A stretch of 64,000 nt of DNA from Sphingomonas sp. LR60 (lineage in GTDB: Bacteria; Pseudomonadota; Alphaproteobacteria; Sphingomonadales; Sphingomonadaceae): positions 1,738,501 to 1,802,500 of the forward strand of contig NZ_JASPFK010000001.1 in assembly GCF_036855935.1 (NCBI RefSeq). The letters are read 5' to 3'. The translations under genes and the position numbers were made by a program. A model generated the notes under the pieces. It did not search any database. It saw only the letters and a program-made list of their open reading frames with translations, and was not told the DNA's origin. Below, one piece after another: positions 8,221 through 17,136 of the stretch (positions are counted from its first letter, which is position 1; each line of letters starts with the position of its first letter).

Positions 8221-9979
8221 GGTCGTTCTCCCCGCCCCACGGATGTTGCTCGGCGATCATCGCACGCGCCGCGCGCGGGTCGCTGGCCTCGATCTGAATA
8301 CGCAGCCGCTCCTTGTCGCTGGCGCGATACAGTTGCTCGGCGCGGTCGATCTCGCCGGGAGCGATGCCCAGCCCGTTCATCGCCAGTCGCGCCATCTTCA
8401 CCGCCGACTCGAGAACCTCACGCACCACGGCACGCGCCGGGCCGTTCTTCAGCTTGACCAGCGCACGGCGATCATAGGCGCGGACGTAGAGCGCGGCGCT
8501 CGGAAAGGCTTCGTGCACCGCCTCCAGCTGTTCGAGCGTCAGCTGATCCCCGTCCATGCAGAACAGAATCAGCTCCGCCTCCGCCGCCCCCGCCTGTCGC
8601 AGCAGATCCAGCCGCGTGCCGTCGCCGTAATAAACCTTCGATCCCAGCTCGCCCGCGATGTCGATCATCTCGATGTCGGTATCGATCAAGGTCACCGGAA
8701 TGTCCTGCGCCATCAGCATCTGCCCGACGGTCTGCCCGAACCGCCCGTATCCGACGATGATCGCGTTCGCGCCATCTGCGCGCGGCCCGTCCCGGTCGGT
8801 CTGCGCGGCGATCGGCTCCTCGCGGAAGCGGCGGGTGAACATCATGAGGAACGGTGTTGTCGCCATCGACAGTGTGATGATCGCGCCGAACAGGCTGGCG
8901 GCGTCGGGCGCGATCAACAACGCCTGTTGTGCCTGCGCGAGCAGCACGAAGCCGAACTCGCCGCCCTGGCTGAGCAGCAGGCCCAGCGCCAGTGCCGGAC
9001 GCCAGCCCATGCGGAACACCAACCCGAGCGTGGTGATAATCCCGGCCTTGGTCGCGATCAACGCCGCGGCCATCGCGACGACGAAGAACGGACGCTCGGC
9101 AATCGCTTCGAGGTTGAGCATCATGCCGACAGCCAGGAAGAACAATCCGAGCAAAATTGCACGGAACGGCTCGACGTCCGCTTCCAGTTCATGCCGATAC
9201 GGACTGTCGGCGAGCATCACCCCTGCCACGAAGGCACCGAGGGCGGTCGACAGGCCGAGGCGCTCCATGACGGCGGCGGCGGCGATCACGGTGAACAGCG
9301 CGGCGAAGACGAACATCTCACGCTCGCCCAGATGCCCGATCAGCCGGAACAGCGGGCGTAGCACGAAGCGTCCCGCGGCGACCAATCCAACGATCGCGAG
9401 CACCGTGTAGAGCCCGAGCACCCAACCCTCCGGTCCGCTGGTCGCGGCCGGGTTGCGGCTCATCGCGGCGATGATCGTGATCATCGGGATGATCGACAAA
9501 TCCTGGAACAGCAGGATCGAAAAGGCGCGTTCGCCGAACGGGGTGCGTAGCCGTCCCGAGGATTGCAGCATCGGCAGCACCTGCGCCGTCGAGGACAGCG
9601 CCAGCGGCATCCCGACCGCGAGCGCCGCCGCCAGCGAGAAGCGCGCCGCCAGTGCGAGGATCGCCGCGAGCGCGATGCCGCAGGCCACGACCTGGATCAG
9701 CCCCAAGCCAAAGATATCTTCCTTGAGCCGCCACAGCCGCTGTGGGCTCAATTCCAGCCCGACGATGAACAGTAGCAGCGTGATGCCGAGTTCGGCGAAC
9801 CCCAGCTTCGCCTCGGCGTCTCCGACCAACCCGAGCAGATGCGGGCCGACGACCGCGCCGGCGACCAGGAAGCCCAGCGTCGCACCCAGCCCGAGCCGGC
9901 GGAACACCAGCACGAACACCAGCCCGCTGCCGAGCAGGATCGTGCCGTCGCGGATCATCGAGATATCAGCGTGTTCCAT
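8217..9979 (-). CDS. Kef-type cation:proton antiporter (CPA2) with NAD-binding domain; probable frame slip at 3' end
   Basis: Monovalent cation:proton antiporter-2 protein. About 12 membrane helices (residues 5-385, with [10 protein letters not shown] and [12 protein letters not shown] typical of KefB/KefC) are followed by a cytosolic RCK/TrkA-N Rossmann domain beginning [10 protein letters not shown] near residue 405. It would export potassium in response to redox state or electrophiles. Start ATG 9979 overlaps the NifU-like stop by 1 bp. As written, the frame fails to stop and runs through the whole DUF423 gene to 7859. The natural TGA at 8219-8217, overlapping the DUF423 GTG, is in the next frame. 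The interval 8217-9979 is one base short of a multiple of three, so one missing base, probably in GGGG at 8228-8239, is suspected. Confidence 0.85.
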
Positions 9980-10413
9980 CAGCCGTCCCGTGCGGCTTGC
10001 GCCTGCGACGCTGCGTCGACCGCGGCCTCGAACGCGAGGCGGATCGAGGGGTGGCGCGCGGTCAGCTTCAGTCCCGGCGTGAAGATATCGATCCCCGGCC
10101 AGTCGGGTATGTCGCCCTCGCCCGCCAACCAATGTGTCAACGAATCCCGTGCCGTGGCGAGTTCCTCGACCGAGCGACCGACCGCATGGCGCGCCAGCAA
10201 CGTCGAGGAGGCCTGACCGAGCAGACAGGCGCAGACCTGCGTGCCGAGCGCGGCGATGCGCCCGTCATCATCCAGCCGGACGTCGACCGTCACGCGGCTG
10301 CCGCAGATCGGCGACCGCCGCTCGGCCGAGCCGTGGGCGTCGGCCAGGCGATCGGGAAAGGGATTTCCGATCGCCAGCGCGCTGATATCGGGGGTGTAAA
10401 GTTCGAGGCTCAT
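9979..10413 (-). CDS. NifU/IscU-like iron-sulfur scaffold protein
   Basis: A 144-residue protein with the NifU N-terminal (IscU/SufU-like) fold: an ERRSPICGSRV strand carrying a cysteine, then QVCACLLGQASSTLL, matching the FxGxxCxxxxAS motif that holds cluster-ligating cysteines. Such proteins assemble or carry Fe-S clusters. In alphaproteobacteria a free-standing copy often lies outside the suf operon. The start ATG 10413 overlaps the cvpA stop as ATGA, and its own TGA overlaps the kef ATG, so the three genes are translationally coupled. Whether it serves as a true scaffold or a specialised carrier cannot be told. Confidence 0.8.
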   Translation of the reverse strand: MSLELYTPDISALAIGNPFPDRLADAHGSAERRSPICGSRVTVDVRLDDDGRIAALGTQVCACLLGQASSTLLARHAVGRSVEELATARDSLTHWLAGEGDIPDWPGIDIFTPGLKLTARHPSIRLAFEAAVDAASQAQAARDG

Positions 10414-10964
10414 GAACGTCCGTCGCTGGTTCCGGAGGATAGATGGGGACCGAACACCGGTTGTCCCTTTCGCCGTCGGTCGACGAAATCGGCCACTGCG
10501 CCGCTGGTCGCCACCAGCAGCGGGAAGGTGCGCGCGTCCTTCAGCCACGCCGGGCGGCGCGACGGGCCACCGCCGGTGAGGTCGAGCATCAGCACGAGGA
10601 ACAGGAAGGCCAGGCTAGCGAGGATCAAACCCTTGAGCGCGCCGAAGCCGAAGCCGAGCGCGCGATCGATCGGGCCGAGCACCGACGTGCGGGTGCGCGC
10701 CGCAATCGCGTTGATAATCAGCCGGCTAACCAAGTACGTCCCGCCCGTCAGCAGCACGAACGCCAGCACCGCCGCGCCGGAGACGCTGGCGATCGAGCCC
10801 GCCAGTACCTTCGACAACGGCAGGTGGAAGATCTTGAGTGCGAAGATCATCGCCACCCAAGCGAACAGCGCCAACACCTCACCGACGAAGCCGCGCCGCG
10901 CACCGCCGATCGCTGTCAGCGCGACGAGCACGAGGACGGCGATGTCGAGCGGCTCCAGGTTCAT
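10410..10964 (-). CDS. cvpA: CvpA family membrane protein
   Basis: A 184-residue protein with four membrane helices in the first 120 residues and the CvpA family features: LDIAVLVLVALTAIGGARRGFVGE at the N-terminus and RALGFGFGALKGL before the last helix. CvpA is linked to colicin V production and, in other bacteria, to envelope stress resistance; its molecular role is unsettled. The ATG at 10964 is preferred to the GTG two codons upstream because AAGGAG then has suitable spacing. It follows radA on the same strand with a 153-bp gap, an order typical of alphaproteobacteria, but purF is not next to it here. Confidence 0.88.
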   Translation of the reverse strand: MNLEPLDIAVLVLVALTAIGGARRGFVGEVLALFAWVAMIFALKIFHLPLSKVLAGSIASVSGAAVLAFVLLTGGTYLVSRLIINAIAARTRTSVLGPIDRALGFGFGALKGLILASLAFLFLVLMLDLTGGGPSRRPAWLKDARTFPLLVATSGAVADFVDRRRKGQPVFGPHLSSGTSDGRS

Positions 10965-11117
10965 GCCCACTCCTTTATGGCGCGATCCCGCGGCCGGCTA
11001 GGGCCGGATGTTTGCGAAGGTGATGCAAAACGGTGGTTGCGCGCGTGCGCTCGCCGCGCCCTCCGCCGTGCCGGACCGCCAGCCTAGCCGATGTTGGACG
11101 CTGTAGGACAGCCCCGC

Positions 11118-12485
11118 TTACCCTCTGCCGAGCAGGTGATCGACGAACTGCCCCAAGGTGCGGAACGCCGATTGCCGCATCGCGCCGCGCTCGACCGCCG
11201 CGGGCAGCAATGCGCGTTCGAAGCCGAGCTTTGCGGCTTCCTTCAGCCGCAACGGTGCATGCGCGACCGGCCGCAGCTCCCCCGACAAGGCAATCTCACC
11301 AAAGGCCACCGCATCCGCGGCGATCGGTCGTTCGCTAAGCGCGGACACCAATGCCGCGGCGACCGCGAGATCGGCGGCGGGGTCCTGTATCCGATAGCCG
11401 CCCGCGACGTTGAGATAGACTTCGCAGGTCGAGAAGCTGAGCCCGCAGCGCGCCTCCAGCACCGCGAGGATCATCGCCAGCCGCGCCGAATCCCAGCCCA
11501 CGACCGAACGACGCGGGGTCGCGCCGCTCGCGACCCGCACGACCAGCGCCTGGATTTCGACCAATACTGGTCGCGTCCCCTCCAGCGCCGGGAAGACCGT
11601 AGTGCCCGTCACACCCTCGTCACGCTGCGTGAGGAACAGGGCGGAAGGGTTTGAAACTTCAATCAAACCATCGCCGGCCATCGCGAAGACCCCGATCTCG
11701 TCGGTGCCGCCGAAACGATTCTTCAGGCTGCGCAGGATGCGATATTGATGGCTGCGCTCGCCTTCGAAGCTGAGCACGGTATCGACCATATGTTCGAGCA
11801 CGCGTGGCCCGGCGATCGATCCGTCCTTGGTGACATGCCCGACCAGCACCACCGCGGTGCCGCGCTCCTTCGCGAAGCGGATCAGCTCCTGCGCGGTGGC
11901 GCGCACCTGGCTGACGGTGCCGGGCGCGCCTTCGATCAGGTCCGAATGCATCGTCTGGATCGAGTCGATCACCAGCAATCGCGGCAGCGTGCCTTGACCC
12001 AATGTCGTCAGGATATCGCGCGTGGATGTTGCCGCCGCGAGTCGCACCGGGGCATCGCCAAGCCCCAGTCGTTGTGCGCGCAGTCGCACCTGATCCGCCG
12101 CTTCCTCACCGGAGACATAAGCGACGTCATGCCCGGCGCGCGCCAGTGCGGCGGCGGCCTGCAACAGCAAGGTCGACTTGCCGATGCCCGGATCGCCGCC
12201 GATCAGCGTCGCCGATCCCGCCACCAGCCCGCCGCCCAGCGCACGGTCGAACTCGGCGATGCCGAACGGCAGCCGGTCGGGCAAGACCGCCTGCGTGTCG
12301 AGCGCGGTCATCGCGATCATCCGGCCGCCACCCTGCAGGTTGTGCTTGGCCTGGAACGGAGTCGCGTTGAGCGGCGCCTCCTCAACGAGCGTGTTCCATT
12401 CCGAACAATCGGCACATTGCCCCTGCCAGCGATGACTGACCGAGCCGCACGACTGGCAGACAAATCTCTTCTGAACCTTCGCCAT
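11118..12485 (-). CDS. radA: DNA repair protein RadA
   Basis: A 455-residue branch-migrating ATPase related to RecA that helps process recombination intermediates. The N-terminal C4 zinc finger uses Cys10, Cys13, Cys24 and Cys27. The Walker A GGDPGIGKST lies near residues 97-106, the RadA-specific KNRFG motif follows near residue 255, and a Lon-like C-terminal domain ends the protein. Full family length. Upstream, a perfect GTTC-N7-GTTC LexA-type box lies 21 bp from the ATG, suggesting SOS control, which is not a universal property of radA. Confidence 0.97.
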   Translation of the reverse strand: MAKVQKRFVCQSCGSVSHRWQGQCADCSEWNTLVEEAPLNATPFQAKHNLQGGGRMIAMTALDTQAVLPDRLPFGIAEFDRALGGGLVAGSATLIGGDPGIGKSTLLLQAAAALARAGHDVAYVSGEEAADQVRLRAQRLGLGDAPVRLAAATSTRDILTTLGQGTLPRLLVIDSIQTMHSDLIEGAPGTVSQVRATAQELIRFAKERGTAVVLVGHVTKDGSIAGPRVLEHMVDTVLSFEGERSHQYRILRSLKNRFGGTDEIGVFAMAGDGLIEVSNPSALFLTQRDEGVTGTTVFPALEGTRPVLVEIQALVVRVASGATPRRSVVGWDSARLAMILAVLEARCGLSFSTCEVYLNVAGGYRIQDPAADLAVAAALVSALSERPIAADAVAFGEIALSGELRPVAHAPLRLKEAAKLGFERALLPAAVERGAMRQSAFRTLGQFVDHLLGRG

Positions 12486-12506
12486 TGTTCACACCTAGCG
12501 CATCAG

Positions 12507-12521
12507 GAACGATCAGGGAAC
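12507..12521 (-). promoter_or_regulatory. LexA (SOS) box upstream of radA
   Basis: The minus strand reads GTTC-CCTGATC-GTTC, an exact GTTC-N7-GTTC match. It starts 22 bp before the radA ATG and shares its GTTCCCT left half with the box before uvrD. Finding two such boxes in front of two DNA-repair genes in one window makes chance unlikely. Binding by LexA is inferred. Confidence 0.78.
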
Positions 12522-12644
12522 ACGCATAAGGTGAACAAGACGTTCATCACAGGGCAAGGCGCATTGTTACAGATTCGGAACCCTGCCGGGGCCAGACCGT
12601 TTGGACCCGACCCAGTTTTTTGCCAACGAGTATAGGAGTTCCTC

Positions 12645-13328
12645 GTGAAGCACTTCGCCATCCTCGCCCTTGCTTCGACCGCATTGGTCCCGGGCGCCGC
12701 CCTGGCGCAAGCCGCGGCACCAACACCGGCGGCCGGGCAGGCCGCGCCGGCAGCCGGCGCAGCCGTCACCACCGGCGCGACCGTCTATGACACGTCCGGC
12801 GGTGTGGTCGGCACGGTCGAGTCGACCGACGGCACCAACGCCGTGGTCAACACCGGCGCCGTGAAGGCCGCCATCCCGCTGACCTCGCTCGGCGCCGGTG
12901 CGCAGGGCCCGGTGCTGGCGATGACCAAGGCGCAGCTCGAAGCGGCCGCCGGTCAGCAGCAGGCGCAGGCTTCGGCCGACTTCAAGGCCAAGCTGACCCC
13001 GGGCGCGACCGTCTACGGTACGGGCGGCGCGCAGCTCGGCACGATCAAGTCGGTCGATGCCAGTGGCGTGACGCTGACCACCGCCGATGGTGACGCCGTG
13101 TTGCCGGTGACCGGCTTCGGCCCCGGACCGCAGGGTATCCTGCTCGGCATGACCGCGGCGCAGCTCAAGGCAGCGATGGCGGGTGCGGCGCCGTCGGGCG
13201 GCGCGACCGCAGCAGCGGGTGCCACCGCCGATGCGACGACCGCGACCGCCGACACGGCTACTGCGGAGACGACTGCGACGACGACGCAGAGCGCCGCACC
13301 GGCCAAGACAAAGCGCAAGCCGCGCTGA
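12645..13328 (+). CDS. Exported protein with two PRC-barrel-like repeats
   Basis: A 227-residue protein with a signal peptide (cleavage near ALA-QA, residue 22) and an Ala/Pro-rich linker. Two homologous repeats of about 60 residues follow. Each begins GATVYxTxGxxxGT, ends PVLAMTKAQLEAA or ILLGMTAAQLKAA, and has beta-rich content resembling a PRC-barrel. The last 40 residues are a low-complexity Ala/Thr stretch ending in basic KTKRKPR. The start is a GTG preceded by AGGAG. A strong hairpin follows the stop. Function unknown; probably periplasmic or cell-surface. The repeat pair suggests an internal duplication. Confidence 0.75.
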   Translation: MKHFAILALASTALVPGAALAQAAAPTPAAGQAAPAAGAAVTTGATVYDTSGGVVGTVESTDGTNAVVNTGAVKAAIPLTSLGAGAQGPVLAMTKAQLEAAAGQQQAQASADFKAKLTPGATVYGTGGAQLGTIKSVDASGVTLTTADGDAVLPVTGFGPGPQGILLGMTAAQLKAAMAGAAPSGGATAAAGATADATTATADTATAETTATTTQSAAPAKTKRKPR

Positions 13329-13337
13329 AGTTAGAGG

Positions 13338-13359
13338 TGGCGGGGTTTCGGCCCCGCCA
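13338..13359 (+). terminator. Intrinsic terminator-like hairpin
   Basis: TGGCGGGG pairs perfectly with CCCCGCCA around a TTTCGG loop, beginning 10 bp after the stop codon of the repeat protein. The T tract is short (TTTC), so termination is likely but not certain. Confidence 0.65.
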
Positions 13360-13475
13360 TTTCATGGGCGAAACGCTGTCCGTGCGGTCAGGCACGGGCG
13401 GCGTTTTGTTTTTGTGCGAGGCGCGGATGCCGGGACATTGGAACGGCTGCCTGGATAACGCCTCAAGTGCCCGCT

Positions 13476-13552
13476 CGTCTTTGCGAGCGGAGCGAAGCAA
13501 TCCAGGGCGTACTGGTCCGGCGCTGAATTGCTTCGCTACGCTCGCAATGACG
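13476..13552. repeat. Palindromic intergenic repeat, family A copy 1
   Basis: A 77-bp element with two 30-bp arms (13476-13505 and 13523-13552) that pair with three mismatches around a 17-nt loop GGCGTACTGGTCCGGCG. The core arm word is TGCGAGCGNAGCGAAGCAAT. Near-identical arms and loop recur at 63641-63717, with relatives at 27818, 34223 and 45928. Downstream of it, at 13592-13612, lies a separate perfect hairpin (GTCCCGGA / TCCGGGAC). Together they occupy the 297-bp gap between the repeat protein and alaS, which has no other feature. Confidence 0.85.
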
Positions 13553-13625
13553 GTTCTGGACTGCCTTTGGCTGATATTAGATCGTCCAGCAGTCCCGGAT
13601 CGGGTCCGGGACGAACCCCATAAAG

Positions 13626-16289
13626 TCAGGCCGCCACCGTCCGTGCCTCTAGCGCGCCGCGGATCGCGGCGATGGCGTCGGCGGCCTTTTCGCCGTCGGG
13701 GCCACCGCCCTGTGCCATGTCGGGACGGCCACCGCCGCCCTGTCCGCCAAGCACGGCGACCGCCTGTCGCAGCAGCTCGACCGCGCTAATCTCGCCGGCC
13801 AGATCGGCAGTGACGCCGACCGCGATCGAGGCACGGCCGTCGTTGACCGCGACGAGCGCCGCGACCCCCGAGCCGAGCCGTGCCTTGGCATCGTCGACCG
13901 CGCCACGCAGCCCCTTGGCTTCGAACCCGTCGAGCACCTGACCGACGAAACCGACCCCGCCGACCGTTTCCGGACCCGCCGGCGCGCCGCCGCTGCCACC
14001 ACCAAGTGCCAACGCCTTCTTCGCTTCGGCCAGTTCGCGCTCGAGCCGGCGGCGGTCCTCGACCAGCGCCGCGACGCGCGCGGGCACTTCGTCGGGCGAC
14101 GCCTTGAGCGTCGCTGCCGCCTCGCGCAGCTTCTCGTCGCGGGCGTTAAGCCATTGCCGCGCGGCCTCGCCGGTCAGCGCCTCGACGCGGCGCACGCCCG
14201 AGGACACCGCGCTCTCGCCGACGATCTTGAACACGCCGATGTCGCCAAGCGTGCGGACGTGCGTGCCGCCGCACAATTCGATCGAATAGGTCTTGCCGTC
14301 CGCTTCGCTGCCCATCGACACGACGCGGACCTCGTCGCCATATTTCTCGCCGAACAGCGCCATCGCGCCCTCGGCGATCGCCTCGTCGGGGGTCATCAGC
14401 CGCGTCTCGACGCTGCCGTTGCGGCGGATCTGCGCGTTGACCGCGCGCTCGGCCTCGGCAAGTTCGTCGGCGGTCATCGCGCTGGAATGCGAGACGTCGA
14501 AGCGGAGCCGCTCGGGTGCGACGAGCGAGCCCTTCTGCGCGACATGCGTGCCGATCTTCTGGCGCAGCGCCTCGTGCAGCAGGTGCGTGGCGGAGTGGTT
14601 GGCGCGGATCGCGGCGCGGCGCGCGACGTCGATCGCGAGCTTGACGGTGTCACCGACCTTCATGGTGCCGGCGGCGATCGTCGCATGGTGGACGAACAGC
14701 TTGCCGAGCTGCTTCGACGTTTCGGCAACGTCGGCGTGCAAGCCATTGTCGCTGCTGATGATCCCCGCGTCTCCGACCTGACCGCCGCTCTCCCCGTAGA
14801 ACGGCGTCTGGTTGACGATCACGTCGACGGTTTCGCCGGTAGCGGCGTGCTCGACGCGTGCACCGTCCTTGACCAGTGCGAGCACGACGCCTTCGCCGAC
14901 ATCGCTGCTGTAGCCCGTGAATTCGGTCGCGCCGACTTCCTCGACCAGATCGAACCACAGATCGTCCGATGCCTTCGCCCCCGACCCCTTCCAGGCCGCG
15001 CGGGCGGCGCGCTTCTGCTCGGCCATCGCGGCATCGAAGCCGGCGCGATCGACCTTGAAGTCCTGCGCACGAAGCGCGTCCTCGGTCAGATCATAAGGGA
15101 AGCCGTAGGTGTCGTAGAGGCGGAACGCCGTGTCGCCGGCCAGCGTGTCGCCCGGCTTCATCCCCGCGGTGGCGTCGTCGAGCAGCCGCAACCCCTTGTC
15201 GAGCGTCTGGCGGAAGCGGGTTTCTTCCTGGCGCAGCGTCGCCTCGATCAGCGGCTGCGCGCGGATCAGTGCGGGATAGGCCACGCCCATCTCGGCGATC
15301 AACGCCGGGACCAGCCGGTGCATCAACGGCTCCTTCGCGCCGAGCAGATGCGCGTGGCGCATCGCGCGGCGCATAATCCGGCGCAGCACATAGCCGCGGC
15401 CCTCGTTCGCCGGCAGCACGCCATCGGCGACGAGGAAGCCCGAACAGCGCAGGTGATCCGCGATCACGCGGTGGCTCGCCTGGTTGTCGCCGGTGGTGGC
15501 GGTGTGCGTCAGCGCGCCGGAAGCGGCGATCAGCGCCTTGAACGTGTCGGTATCATAATTGTCGGTGACGCCCTGCATCACCGCCGCGATCCGCTCCAGC
15601 CCCATGCCGGTATCGATCGACGGGCGCGGCAGGTCGCCGACGATCGCATCGGCCTCCTGCACATGTTGCATGAAGACTAGATTCCAGATTTCGACGAAGC
15701 GGTCGCCGTCCTCGTCCGGGCTGCCCGGAGGGCCACCGGGGATATGCTCGCCGTGGTCGTAGAAGATCTCCGAACAGGGACCGCACGGGCCATCCGACCC
15801 CATCGCCCAGAAATTGTCCTTGGTCGCGATGCGGATGATGCGGTGATCGGGAAGGCCGGCGATCTTCTTCCACAGATCGAATGCCTGATCGTCGGTGTGG
15901 AAGACGGTCGCGGTCAGTCGGTCCGGGTCGAGGCCCCATTCCTTGGTGAGCAGGGTCCAGGCGTGGGTGATCGCCTGTTCCTTGAAATAGGCGCCGAAGC
16001 TGAAATTGCCCAGCATCTCGAAGAAGGTGTGGTGCCGCGCGGTATAGCCGACATTGTCGAGATCATTGTGCTTGCCGCCGGCGCGCACGCACTTCTGCGA
16101 GGAAGTGGCGGTGGAATAAGGCCGCGATTCCAAACCGGTGAACACGTTCTTGAACGGCACCATGCCGGCGTTGACGAACATCAACGTCGGATCGTTCTGC
16201 GGCACCAAGGGGGCCGAGGGCACAATCTGGTGCCCGGTCGAGCCGAAATAGTCGAGGAACGAGCGGCGAATGTCGTTGGTAGCGGTCAT
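13626..16289 (-). CDS. alaS: Alanyl-tRNA synthetase
   Basis: An 887-residue class II synthetase of full length that charges tRNA-Ala. It begins with the catalytic domain ([20 protein letters not shown], then [15 protein letters not shown] motif 2). The editing domain follows with zinc/water ligands in [12 protein letters not shown] and [15 protein letters not shown]. The C-terminal oligomerisation domain has a glycine-rich segment ([25 protein letters not shown]). The start is the ATG at 16289. It is a single gene on this strand. Confidence 0.98.
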   Translation of the reverse strand: MTATNDIRRSFLDYFGSTGHQIVPSAPLVPQNDPTLMFVNAGMVPFKNVFTGLESRPYSTATSSQKCVRAGGKHNDLDNVGYTARHHTFFEMLGNFSFGAYFKEQAITHAWTLLTKEWGLDPDRLTATVFHTDDQAFDLWKKIAGLPDHRIIRIATKDNFWAMGSDGPCGPCSEIFYDHGEHIPGGPPGSPDEDGDRFVEIWNLVFMQHVQEADAIVGDLPRPSIDTGMGLERIAAVMQGVTDNYDTDTFKALIAASGALTHTATTGDNQASHRVIADHLRCSGFLVADGVLPANEGRGYVLRRIMRRAMRHAHLLGAKEPLMHRLVPALIAEMGVAYPALIRAQPLIEATLRQEETRFRQTLDKGLRLLDDATAGMKPGDTLAGDTAFRLYDTYGFPYDLTEDALRAQDFKVDRAGFDAAMAEQKRAARAAWKGSGAKASDDLWFDLVEEVGATEFTGYSSDVGEGVVLALVKDGARVEHAATGETVDVIVNQTPFYGESGGQVGDAGIISSDNGLHADVAETSKQLGKLFVHHATIAAGTMKVGDTVKLAIDVARRAAIRANHSATHLLHEALRQKIGTHVAQKGSLVAPERLRFDVSHSSAMTADELAEAERAVNAQIRRNGSVETRLMTPDEAIAEGAMALFGEKYGDEVRVVSMGSEADGKTYSIELCGGTHVRTLGDIGVFKIVGESAVSSGVRRVEALTGEAARQWLNARDEKLREAAATLKASPDEVPARVAALVEDRRRLERELAEAKKALALGGGSGGAPAGPETVGGVGFVGQVLDGFEAKGLRGAVDDAKARLGSGVAALVAVNDGRASIAVGVTADLAGEISAVELLRQAVAVLGGQGGGGRPDMAQGGGPDGEKAADAIAAIRGALEARTVAA

Positions 16290-16416
16290 GGCGCTCGACT
16301 TAATCCGCGAAGGCCGCGCTGCCTAGAGGCTGGCGAAAGCAGGGACCGCTAGATGCGCGGTTGTCTGAATTAATCATGTATGCAAAGCCCGCCGCCGGAG
16401 AATCGGGGGAATATCA

Positions 16417-17133
16417 ATGAAATTTCTGCTGGGGTTGGCCGCGATCGCCGCGGCATCGACCGCGCATGGCGCTCAGGCGGCGACGATCATTCAGACGGAT
16501 TCGGAACAGGGCGCGCTGGCGGGCTTCAAGGGCTTCGATACCCGGCTCGGCATGCTCGACAGCGTAATGCTGTCGGTGAGCCTGGCAAAGACGCGCGGCT
16601 GGCGGGTGTCGGCGCCGGTCGGCGCTGCGACGACCGCCGATCTGTCGTGGACGATCGACGGGCAGTGGCAGCTTCGCTCGAACAATGCGGCGCTTCCGGA
16701 GCCGTTCGTCGCGCTCACCGGGTCGGGCAGCAGCAGCGTCCCGCTCAGCCGGCGCAGCGGGCAGAGCAACTTCGGTTTCTTCGAGGTGGTCGCGACCGGC
16801 TCGGCGAATTTCACGTTCGACCCGGCGCCGTTCCTCAACCGTGGCGTGACCTTCAACGGCTATGATTACGGCCAGACCGTCGGTTCGGGCGATACCATGT
16901 TCAGTGGCGTGCCGGTGGGCGGGTCGGTCGCCCAGCTTCAGGGCGGATGCGTCGTCGTCAACGGCAACCCGATTGCGCCGGGCGAGGATTTCTGCGGCAG
17001 CGCCAATTACAAGCTGACCTACAATTATACGCCGGCGGTGCCCGAGCCGGCTACCTGGGCGCTGATGATCGCGGGGTTCGCGACCACCGGCGCGGCGCTG
17101 CGGCGGCGTCGCCGGACCATAGCGACCGCCTGA
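16417..17133 (+). CDS. PEPxxWA-CTERM sorting domain protein
   Basis: A 238-residue exported protein. A signal peptide ends near AQA-AT (residue 22). A beta-rich body of about 185 residues follows, with two cysteines (GGCVVV and DFCGSAN). The C-terminus is a classic sphingomonad anchor, VPEPATWALMIAGFATTG then a run of arginines. Such tails are processed by an exosortase-type system and usually place the protein at the cell surface or in an exopolysaccharide matrix. The function of the body is unknown. The gene ends 3 bp from the convergent M24 peptidase gene. An AT-rich stretch and GGGGGAA ribosome site precede the ATG. Confidence 0.85.
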   Translation: MKFLLGLAAIAAASTAHGAQAATIIQTDSEQGALAGFKGFDTRLGMLDSVMLSVSLAKTRGWRVSAPVGAATTADLSWTIDGQWQLRSNNAALPEPFVALTGSGSSSVPLSRRSGQSNFGFFEVVATGSANFTFDPAPFLNRGVTFNGYDYGQTVGSGDTMFSGVPVGGSVAQLQGGCVVVNGNPIAPGEDFCGSANYKLTYNYTPAVPEPATWALMIAGFATTGAALRRRRRTIATA

Positions 17134-17136
17134 CGC

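Noticed and set aside
14154..15680. A 508-codon plus-strand frame inside alaS
   Set aside because: Composition is Arg/Asp/Val-rich shadow coding of alaS with no recognisable motif or ribosome site.
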